A stretch of 64,000 nucleotides of DNA from NCBI GenBank assembly GCA_937941715.1, contig CALDGX010000091.1, positions 1 to 64,000 of the forward strand. Reading direction: 5' to 3'. A program made the position numbers and the translations under genes. How positions within the stretch are numbered: the first letter of the stretch is position 1; the number at the start of each line of letters is the position of its first letter. The notes below the pieces were generated by a model that was not told the origin of the DNA, did no database searches, and was given only the letters and a program-made list of their open reading frames with translations. This document shows positions 46,630 through 54,165 of this stretch, piece after piece. Source of the stretch: an uncultured Chloracidobacterium sp. Its GTDB lineage: Bacteria > Acidobacteriota > Blastocatellia > Pyrinomonadales > Pyrinomonadaceae.

Positions 46630-49600
46630 CTAGAAATCGTACCTGAGAGCAAATTGCATGATACGCGGTGAATTAGCCATCGCCGTGTATCTTCCGAACG
46701 CGCCGTCTGCCTGTGTACCTGTGTAACCAAGCGTCCCGATCGACTGACCCGTAAAGTATGGGGTGTTAGCGACGTTGAAAACGTCCCAGCGGAATGTCAC
46801 CTTGTGTCCCTCTCTCCACGGCATATCAAACGATTTTGACAAGCTGGCGTCGAGGTTGATCGACGGCGAGAACCGCAGCGGATTACGGCTGCCCGTTTCA
46901 CCCGGATGGGGTGTACGGAAGGCCGCGTTTGCATCGTCCGGGTTGGCGAACATATTCGGGATGTCGCAACCCGATGTGCAGGTGGACGATGCCGAGTTAT
47001 AGAACGTACCCGATTTTACCTTGCGGATATTTGTCATATAGCTTCTGATGTTCCAGTTGGTCTGCCATCCGGTCGCATCGTAGTAGCCGTCGAACGGATA
47101 ACCGGAATCCCATCTGAACACGGCCGCCAATGACCAGCCGCCAACGATCGCGTCAGCAAACTTATTCATTCCGTTCCAGAGCTTTCGGCCCTTACCGACC
47201 GGGATGTCCCAGACGCCGTTAAAGTTGATCTGATGACGCAGGTCAAAATCCGAGAACGATTTCTGGTCACCGAGCTTGAACGCATTCAGGACGAACGCCG
47301 AGCCGAAGAGACCGCCGGTCTGCAGGCCCGACGCTTCATCCAGTGATTTTGAATAAGTGTAGTTAAGGTCCCAGGTCGTTCCGGCGAGACGCTGACGAAG
47401 CGACACCGTCGCACCGTGATAGTCTGATTTACCGACCGTGCTGAACGCCGACAGTGAATCATACTGGCCCTGGAAGAAATACCGCGTGCCGGTGTTGCCG
47501 TCAAGCTGCTGCATGAAGTACGTCCAGTCACCGGCGGACGGCTGAGCCAGAAACACAGCCTGCGAATTGGTCGTGCCGGCCGGCAGGCTGAACGCCGCGG
47601 CCAGACTGCCCGGAGCCCACATGTTGTTGAAAAACGCCAGGTTCGGGACCGAGCTGAGCGGGGCACCGGCCTGTAAGAGGCGGTCAATGATGGTGCTCGC
47701 CTCGTTGTAGCTCATTCCAGATACGGGGTCGCGTATATCACGCAGCATCATCGCGTCGCGGCCGACCAGCAGATTGCGTGCGAGGCGGCCGATGTAAGCA
47801 ACGTCGAGCCAGATCTTGCCCGGCAGTTGTCGGCCGTAGCTGACATTCCAGGTGTAATTGATCGGTGAGATGAGGTTCTGGTCGAGCGACGTTTCGATCT
47901 TGCCCTGTCCGGGGTTATTAAACGGAGCGGTCTGCGGAAATGACAGTCCGGTCGGGATCGTCAGATTCGGCAGATTGCGGATACTCATATTCGGCCCGGT
48001 ATAGAGCGGTGCCGGATTATTTGTAATGTTGTAGGTGTTTACGTTGATCGAAGCCGACGACGCAAACCCAAGCGTGTTCGAACCATCCCAGTTGGTCGCC
48101 AACTGCTGGCCGAAATAGTCATTGGTGATCGCGAAACCGGCCCTGAAGACCGACTCGGAATCCTTGCCGAACAGCTTCGAAAGGAACCCTTTCTCAAACT
48201 CCGGCGACCACGCGATCGAAACGCGGGGCTGGACGTTATTCTTATCGAGCGGATAAATGCTGTCGAGGCCGTTAGCCTTGCCCGCCAGACGCACCGAAAG
48301 CGGTTCCCGGTAGTTCTGGCCGCGATTCATCGCGTCGATCGTGTTCTGCAGGTAGGTCGACAGGACGATGCTCGGCACCGTCTCATAGCCCTGAGTTTCC
48401 GTCACCGGCATGCTCAGCCCGTACCGGACGCCGGCGGTCAGCGTCAGATTCGATTTGATCTTCCAGGTGTCCTGGAAATAGAAATCGTATTCTTCGGTCT
48501 TGAACTCACGGACGATCCCGGTGTTGGCCGGTATCAACTGGCCCTTGGTGTCGAAATTGAAGTTGGCACCATAACCGCTCAAACGGCCGAGCAGTGCGAC
48601 GAGGGCACCCTGTGCCGGCGTGCTCCACGCGGTTCCCGAGATCGTTCTGGGCGTTCCGGCGGTTGCCGTGATGTAGTTGTTGATCGCCGTTCTGGCGACA
48701 TTACTCGGATAAGCACTCGGGTTCGTGATGCCGTTATCAAAAGAACGGGCAAAATTCTCACGCGTGTTTTTGATCAAACGGATGTTGGTTCCGAACTGGA
48801 GCGTGTGATTTCCCTTGATCCAGGTAAAATCGTCCGTAATGTTCTGCGTCGGGTTGGTACGGCTGAACGTACGCGCAAATCCCGTCGGCTGAAAGATGTA
48901 GCGAAACGTGATCGCCGGTGCGTCCGAATCGCCCTGGTTGCTGAACGCGATACGGGTCAATCCGTAGCTGAGGCGGTTCGTCATGTTGCTGTTGATCAGC
49001 CAGGTGTGGGTCAACGCCATTCCGAGCGGATGGCTCCACGTATTGGTTGCCGGCGTATCCGGGAAAAATGACGGTGCACCGGTCAGGTCCTGCTGATAGT
49101 TGCCGCGGAATGACAATTGGTGCTTCTGGTCCTTGGTCACGTTCCAGTCAAAACGGGCCGTGTGGGCATTTTGTTTGACCGGCGTCGACGCATTAAATCT
49201 GAAGCCGCCCGAGTTAAGGCCGTCACCGACGGTGTTGTCATTGACGGGATACCGAGACGCTGCCGAAGCAAAAAGGCTGGCGGCGACCGGATTGACATCG
49301 ACGACCGGCAAGCCGCTGACTGTAAATGTATTGATCTGTGCCGTCGAGATCGTCCATGGCTGGCCGGTATTGTCAAAGAACTTGATGTTCCCCTGGCCGA
49401 GGCTGGCGGTCGGTACGACTTGAACGACCGACGTACCCTTTGCTTCTCTCATTCCCTCGTAGTTATAGAAGAAGAAAAGTCTGTCCTTGATGATCGGGCC
49501 TCCGAGACGGCCGCCGAAGAGATTTCGGATCAGTTTCGGACGCTCGACGCCTGAGCGGTTATTGAACCAGTCATTTGCGGTCGTTGCCGTATTACGATGA

Positions 49601-50361
49601 TATTCGTACAGTGCTCCGCGAAAGTCATTTGACCCGCTCTTGGTGATCAGCGAGATCTGAGCTCCAGAGGATCGTCCCTTGCTGGCGTCGGGGTTAAGGG
49701 TCGTCACGCGAAACTCGTCAACCGAGTCCGGATTGACACGCAGAACCGACTCAAACGCACTTGCATTCTGTTGGTTGTTAACGTCGATACCGTCGAGCGT
49801 GATATTTGCCTGATCGGCGCGTCCGCCGGCAACCGAACCGTCCGGGGTCACCGCGGCCTGAAGGCTCAAGAGGTTGGCTACGTTTCTGCCCTGCAGAGGA
49901 AGCTGCAGGATCTGTCGGGACACAAAGTTATTTCCCAAACTGGCGTCCTGCGTGTTGACGATGCTCTCCAGTCCGTCCGCGGCCACATTTACGACCTCGG
50001 AAACGGCACCCGGTTCGAGCATTGCGTCGATCGACGTGGTCTTGTCCACCAGAGCGGTCACACTGGACTGCACGAGCTTCTTGAAACCACTTGCCTCGAT
50101 CGAAAGCTGATATGTATCGGGCGGAACGCTCGAAAACGAATAGGCTCCCGAACTGCTGGTAACGACCGTACGGCTAAATCCGCGCGACTCATTTACCAAC
50201 TTAACTGTCGCACCGGCCACAACGGCTCCCTGCTGATCAGTTACGGTACCCTGAATAGTTGCCGAGCCCGTCTGTGCGGTCGCCGAGCCGGCCAATACGA
50301 TCGATAGAACGACCGCAAAAACAGCAAGTAATCCCTTGCCTTTGCAATTGCCAAATGTCAT
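46630..50361 (-). CDS. Oar-like TonB-dependent outer-membrane receptor
   Basis: At 1243 residues this is the large acidobacterial receptor type. A signal peptide (LLAVFAVVLSIVLAGSATAQ) precedes a carboxypeptidase-regulatory-like domain (ATIQGTVTDQQGAVVAGATVKLVN, SGAYSFSSVPPDTYQLSIEASGF). The plug-like region has LPLQGRNVANLLSLQ, and the N-terminal barrel region has KSGSNDFRGALYEYHRN and GGRLGGPIIKDRLFFFYNYEGMRE. The C-terminus ends in FALRYDF, an outer-membrane beta-signal with a terminal Phe. Such proteins import complex substrates or act in adhesion; the ligand is unknown. AGGAGG precedes the start. It is transcribed alone, ended by a strong terminator. Confidence 0.93.
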   Translation of the reverse strand: MTFGNCKGKGLLAVFAVVLSIVLAGSATAQTGSATIQGTVTDQQGAVVAGATVKLVNESRGFSRTVVTSSSGAYSFSSVPPDTYQLSIEASGFKKLVQSSVTALVDKTTSIDAMLEPGAVSEVVNVAADGLESIVNTQDASLGNNFVSRQILQLPLQGRNVANLLSLQAAVTPDGSVAGGRADQANITLDGIDVNNQQNASAFESVLRVNPDSVDEFRVTTLNPDASKGRSSGAQISLITKSGSNDFRGALYEYHRNTATTANDWFNNRSGVERPKLIRNLFGGRLGGPIIKDRLFFFYNYEGMREAKGTSVVQVVPTASLGQGNIKFFDNTGQPWTISTAQINTFTVSGLPVVDVNPVAASLFASAASRYPVNDNTVGDGLNSGGFRFNASTPVKQNAHTARFDWNVTKDQKHQLSFRGNYQQDLTGAPSFFPDTPATNTWSHPLGMALTHTWLINSNMTNRLSYGLTRIAFSNQGDSDAPAITFRYIFQPTGFARTFSRTNPTQNITDDFTWIKGNHTLQFGTNIRLIKNTRENFARSFDNGITNPSAYPSNVARTAINNYITATAGTPRTISGTAWSTPAQGALVALLGRLSGYGANFNFDTKGQLIPANTGIVREFKTEEYDFYFQDTWKIKSNLTLTAGVRYGLSMPVTETQGYETVPSIVLSTYLQNTIDAMNRGQNYREPLSVRLAGKANGLDSIYPLDKNNVQPRVSIAWSPEFEKGFLSKLFGKDSESVFRAGFAITNDYFGQQLATNWDGSNTLGFASSASINVNTYNITNNPAPLYTGPNMSIRNLPNLTIPTGLSFPQTAPFNNPGQGKIETSLDQNLISPINYTWNVSYGRQLPGKIWLDVAYIGRLARNLLVGRDAMMLRDIRDPVSGMSYNEASTIIDRLLQAGAPLSSVPNLAFFNNMWAPGSLAAAFSLPAGTTNSQAVFLAQPSAGDWTYFMQQLDGNTGTRYFFQGQYDSLSAFSTVGKSDYHGATVSLRQRLAGTTWDLNYTYSKSLDEASGLQTGGLFGSAFVLNAFKLGDQKSFSDFDLRHQINFNGVWDIPVGKGRKLWNGMNKFADAIVGGWSLAAVFRWDSGYPFDGYYDATGWQTNWNIRSYMTNIRKVKSGTFYNSASSTCTSGCDIPNMFANPDDANAAFRTPHPGETGSRNPLRFSPSINLDASLSKSFDMPWREGHKVTFRWDVFNVANTPYFTGQSIGTLGYTGTQADGAFGRYTAMANSPRIMQFALRYDF

Positions 50362-50703
50362 AGCTCCTCCTGAGTGTTACTACGGTATCGTCGAAAATTG
50401 TTAACGGAAACCTCTGTTACGCACGTACCGTGCCGAAAGTCGAAAATTCGATATCAACCTTTATAATCAGCAATTTGTACGGAACGACCCGTACTTCCGA
50501 ATACGCCAATTTCGATGAGAAAATGAATTTGATTCAAAATCTCGTCGGTCTTTCCGCTGATCTTAATTTTTTTGGTGCTTCAAAAAGAATTGACGGTAAT
50601 TTAACACAAAACGGCAAAAAGAGAAGTGCTATTTTATCGATTTTCCGCATTTTTTGCGGTCGGCGATCAAAAACACGGGTATATGCCAAGCGGTAGCCGA
50701 TTT
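50362..50703. other. Intergenic region upstream of the Oar-like receptor
   Basis: This 342-base stretch has no gene I can support. It is AT-richer than its surroundings and should hold the receptor promoter and a long 5' leader. Two short hairpins are visible: GTACGG-AACGAC-CCGTAC near 50476-50493 and CCGCA-TTTTT-TGCGG near 50646-50660. No convincing -35/-10 pair could be fixed by eye. A plus-strand open frame at 50430-50696 has no coding signature. Confidence 0.5.
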
Positions 50704-51690
50704 TCAGGGCCTCGTTAACTGATCCTGCGATCGGTTCGGACCGTTGTTCGCGGGTTGATCGCCGGCGAGTTGCCGGTAGATCGCCTTGACGGCCGTCGCC
50801 GCCTGTCCGACCGCACCGGCGATGGTCGGAGCGGTATGGTTCACGACATCGCCGATCGCGAAAACTCGCTCAAGATCTGTACGGCCGACGACATCAGTGA
50901 CGATGTAGCCGTCTGGAGTTTTCGTAATATTATCGAAAGGGCCTGAGTTCGGTTCGACGCCGATCCTGATCAAAAGCCGGTCAATATCCAATTGCCTGAC
51001 CTCATCTGAACCGGCGATCTTTATCTCCAATGAACGCAGTTGCTCATCACCGGCGATCCTGCTCGCGGTCGCGTCGAACACAAACTCGACATTGTCTAGT
51101 GCGGCCGCGGCTTCGACGAGCTCTCGTCTTGCCGAAAATTGACCGCGCCGATGGATCACAAAGACCTTTTTTGCAAAGCGGCCGAGGATCGCGGCGTTTT
51201 CGATAGAGGCGTCGCCGCCGCCGATTATCGCTACCGCTAAACCTGTGACCTCGCTTCCCGCTTTGGCCCCCGATTCCAGAATGCCGCGGCCGACAAAGTC
51301 CACCTCGCCCGGTATCCCGGACTTTCGGCGGCTGACACCGGTGGCGATGATCGCGGCCCTGGACTCGATCCGACCGCCGCCGGAAAGTTCGATCCGGACC
51401 CCGTTTTCGCCCTCGGTAATTCCCGAAACCTCGCCCGTGCGTATTTCCGCACCGGAACGCCGTTCGGCCTGAGCGATCATCAGATCGGCCAATTCGGACC
51501 CGTTTGACGTTTCGATACCCGGATAATTCAGGACTGGATTGTAGATCTTGCGAAGTTGGCCGCCGAGTTGGCCGCTGCGTTCGATGAGGACGGACGTCAA
51601 GCCGAGATCGCCGCACCATAATGCGGCGGCCAGAGCTCCGGGGCCGCCCCCGATGATCGCTACGTCAAACTCGTTTTCTAAACTGGTCAT
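50704..51690 (-). CDS. Thioredoxin-reductase-like flavoprotein without the CxxC
   Basis: The fold is that of low-molecular-weight thioredoxin reductase: FDVAIIGGGPGALAAALWCGDLGL, SGQLGGQL, a Tyr-Pro-Gly motif, AAIIATGVSRRKSGIPGE, the NADPH site VAIIGGGDASIENAAIL with VIHRRGQFSARREL, and the terminal FAD motif FAIGDVVNHTAPTIAGAVGQAATAV. The redox CxxC expected after the central GRG is absent; residues 134-145 read GRGILESGAKAG. It therefore cannot reduce thioredoxin in the usual way. It may be a ferredoxin-NADP reductase-type or another NAD(P)H-dependent flavoenzyme. The ATG at 51690 is preferred; an ATG at 51744 lies within a palindrome. Confidence 0.85.
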   Translation of the reverse strand: MTSLENEFDVAIIGGGPGALAAALWCGDLGLTSVLIERSGQLGGQLRKIYNPVLNYPGIETSNGSELADLMIAQAERRSGAEIRTGEVSGITEGENGVRIELSGGGRIESRAAIIATGVSRRKSGIPGEVDFVGRGILESGAKAGSEVTGLAVAIIGGGDASIENAAILGRFAKKVFVIHRRGQFSARRELVEAAAALDNVEFVFDATASRIAGDEQLRSLEIKIAGSDEVRQLDIDRLLIRIGVEPNSGPFDNITKTPDGYIVTDVVGRTDLERVFAIGDVVNHTAPTIAGAVGQAATAVKAIYRQLAGDQPANNGPNRSQDQLTRP

Positions 51691-51737
51691 TTCGATCCGG
51701 AACTTATCGGTCCGTTGCCTCAATTTGTCAACGGAAT

Positions 51738-51754
51738 GTGACATATTGTGTCAC
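51738..51754. promoter_or_regulatory. 6-5-6 palindrome in the divergent promoter region
   Basis: GTGACA-TATTG-TGTCAC is a perfect inverted repeat between the TrxR-like gene and the TPR-receiver gene. It overlaps the ATG at 51744 that I rejected as a start. An operator for a dimeric repressor is plausible; the half-site spacing does not fit CRP or FNR. Confidence 0.4.
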
Positions 51755-51869
51755 TTTAGCTCGATTAATGGCGATCTCCCCCGAATGTGATAATCAACGA
51801 AATGTCGTCAACATCCATAGTTTAGGCGTATTTACGGCTATTAACAACGGAGCACGGCCATTGCCGATG

Positions 51870-51885
51870 TGGCATCGGTTTTGCA
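51870..51885 (+). promoter_or_regulatory. Sigma-54-type promoter
   Basis: TGGCATCGGTTTTGCA matches the -24/-12 consensus TGGCACRNNNNTTGCW at the GG (51871-51872) and GC (51883-51884) with correct spacing. Only the C after TGGCA and the purine differ. It lies 94 bases upstream of the ATG at 51980 and points toward the TPR-receiver/CheA-like genes. Confidence 0.65.
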
Positions 51886-51979
51886 AGACCGTTTACTCGG
51901 GATAATGGCGCCTTTGTTACAGGGCCGCACTTTCCCACACTCTATTTGTCAAAGTTCACTACGTCACCCGGTGCAAAAT

Positions 51980-54145
51980 ATGAGACTTGAAATCGAGCAA
52001 TCCATCGACTCCACATCCACAAATTACTATCGCCAGCCCGTCGAAGAAGCAGTTTCGAACGGTGTTGACGTTTCGCGGCTCCTCAAACAGGGAGTTTCGG
52101 CAGCACAAAGCGGCGAACGGGCCCTTGCCAGAACCCTTTTGATGCGGGTAACCGAGGCTGACCCGCAGAATACCGACGCGTGGCTATGGCTGGCTTCGAT
52201 CAGCGAATATCCCGAGGAACTGCTCGGCTTCCTGGACAACGTGCTTAGCGTCGATCCCGACAATTTCCGTGCCCGCCAGTGGAAGGCGGCCACAAAGTCG
52301 CTACTCGCCAAAACATTTGTCCAGCGAGGCATTTCGGCAAATGAGGACGGCCAGACGCAGTTTGCGATCGACTGTTTTGATAAGGCCCTGGAGCACGACG
52401 AAAAGTGCGAATCGGCCCTCGTGTGGAAAGCGTCGCTGATGGGATCTGAGAGTGACCGCGAAAACCTCCTGGTGCGGGCACTTGAGATCAATCCGGACAA
52501 TGAAGACGCCAAGTCGGCACTCGCCGCGATCGCGGGCCGGCGTGAACAGGAACAGCTCAACGCCGCCCGATCGGCCGCCGTCAGCGGTGACCTCAGCGGG
52601 GCCGAACTGATCCTGCACCAGGTTTTGGCCAATGACGCCGATTCGATCGACGCCTGGCTGCTGATGTCGCAGGTCGCTGCCCCATTCAGCGAAAAGATGC
52701 TCGCCTACCGCCGGATCCTCGAATTGGACCCGTCAAACGCACTTGCCAACGCCGGTCACGATTTTATTTCGGACATGCTCGATGCGGTCCAGGCCGAAGC
52801 ACCGGACGCCGTGTCTGAACCCTCGGACGAAAGCCCGGAGCAATTTGCGGAAGAAAATTTTGACGAAGTCTCGCACGAAGATGAACCGGCCGTTGCGGCC
52901 GTATCAGAAGAGTTTCAGGAAACCGGCTATTACGACAACGCCATCGAGCCGGTAATGAACGAGCCGGCTGAATCCTACAATTTCCTCGAGGAGACCGAGG
53001 ACGAACCCGCCGATATGGAAACCTCGATGATGGACGAGGTTCCCGAGGTCCAATACCAAACGGCCGTAGCTGACGATCAGAGCGAAGCGTATTACGGCGA
53101 GGACGAATCTGAGCCCGCCGAAGCCGAAACAACAATGGAAACGGCCGATCTCGACAACGGGTCGTATGTGGACGAAGTCCGCAGCGAGGACGAAGATGCC
53201 GCCGAGGCCGCCGCGGTCCACGAATTTGAGCAGGCTCCGGCCTACTCACGGGATGAGGCCGAAACGTCCGAATTTGATGAGGTCGTCGAACAGCCGCAGT
53301 GGCACGATGAACAGCCCGCTGAGGTCGTCGACCACTATGCCGGGATGGATTTTTCTGATGATCAACCGATGTCGGACGACGCCCCCGCACAAGACGCGTG
53401 CCCGTACTGCAATGCGGCAAATGAATCGCATGCATTCGAATGCTCGTCGTGCATGGCGGTACTTTCGCTGTCGGATCTCGAACGGCTTTTGGCCAATTCA
53501 AACTCCAACGTTGAGGCGATACAGGAAGCCGTGACCCGAATGGAGTCCGAGTGGAATATGCGTGAATTCTCGGAGCAGGAACTGACCGTCCTCGGGATCG
53601 GGCAGCTCAACCTCAACAATCCGGAGGCCGGATTCGCGTATCTCCAGGAAGCTTCGCGGCTTAACCCGAACAACGTGATCCTCGCCAGTCAGGTCAACGC
53701 ACTCGCGATCCGCCTGGACGAGATCCGCCGGCAGAACGAGGTCCACGATGCCATGCCGAAGGGAAAGACGATCCTCGTCGTTGACGACAGTGCGACCGTG
53801 CGAAAGCTCATTTCGAGCAAGCTCGAAAAATCGGGCCACAACGTCGTCTGTGCCGAAGACGGTGTCGATGCGATGTCGGTTCTTGAATCGACGGTTCCCG
53901 ATCTCGTCCTTCTCGATATCGCAATGCCGCGGATGGACGGATATTCGGTCTGCAAACTGATCCGAGCCAATGAGGCGACCAAGGATGTGCCCGTCGTGAT
54001 GATCTCAGGCAAAGACGGCTTCTTCGACAAGGTACGCGGCCGAATGGCCGGGACGACCGGCTACATCACCAAGCCTTTTGGCCCGGAAACGCTGATGCGT
54101 GCCCTCGAGACCTACCTGCTGCCTGAGATGGCCGAAAACGTTTGA
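51980..54145 (+). CDS. TPR - zinc ribbon - receiver protein (PilG/PatA-like response regulator)
   Basis: Starting at 51980, the N-terminal roughly 270 residues are TPR-like repeats (SGERALARTLLMRVTEADPQNTDAWLWLA, NEDGQTQFAIDCFDKALEHDEKCESALVWKA, SGDLSGAELILHQVLANDADSIDAWLLM). A very acidic linker of about 190 residues follows, rich in Glu/Asp. Then comes a zinc-ribbon (CPYCNAANESHAFECSSC), another TPR-like segment, and a C-terminal receiver domain (KTILVVDDSATVRKLISSKLEKSGH) with phospho-acceptor Asp646 in LVLLDIAMPRMDGYS and Lys in GYITKPFG. It likely receives phosphate from the hybrid kinase encoded 20 bases downstream. The frame runs upstream to 51869, but that would place the start inside the sigma-54 promoter. 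Confidence 0.85.
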   Translation: MRLEIEQSIDSTSTNYYRQPVEEAVSNGVDVSRLLKQGVSAAQSGERALARTLLMRVTEADPQNTDAWLWLASISEYPEELLGFLDNVLSVDPDNFRARQWKAATKSLLAKTFVQRGISANEDGQTQFAIDCFDKALEHDEKCESALVWKASLMGSESDRENLLVRALEINPDNEDAKSALAAIAGRREQEQLNAARSAAVSGDLSGAELILHQVLANDADSIDAWLLMSQVAAPFSEKMLAYRRILELDPSNALANAGHDFISDMLDAVQAEAPDAVSEPSDESPEQFAEENFDEVSHEDEPAVAAVSEEFQETGYYDNAIEPVMNEPAESYNFLEETEDEPADMETSMMDEVPEVQYQTAVADDQSEAYYGEDESEPAEAETTMETADLDNGSYVDEVRSEDEDAAEAAAVHEFEQAPAYSRDEAETSEFDEVVEQPQWHDEQPAEVVDHYAGMDFSDDQPMSDDAPAQDACPYCNAANESHAFECSSCMAVLSLSDLERLLANSNSNVEAIQEAVTRMESEWNMREFSEQELTVLGIGQLNLNNPEAGFAYLQEASRLNPNNVILASQVNALAIRLDEIRRQNEVHDAMPKGKTILVVDDSATVRKLISSKLEKSGHNVVCAEDGVDAMSVLESTVPDLVLLDIAMPRMDGYSVCKLIRANEATKDVPVVMISGKDGFFDKVRGRMAGTTGYITKPFGPETLMRALETYLLPEMAENV

Positions 54146-54165
54146 TCTCTCCCCTTTCTTTGTAA

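Noticed and set aside
50430..50696. Plus-strand frame of 88 codons upstream of the Oar-like receptor
   Set aside because: No ribosome site, no neighbouring operon and low-complexity AT-rich coding; it overlaps the probable leader of the receptor.
51869..51979. N-terminal extension of the TPR-receiver protein
   Set aside because: It begins inside the sigma-54-type promoter and lacks any resemblance to the TPR domain that follows.
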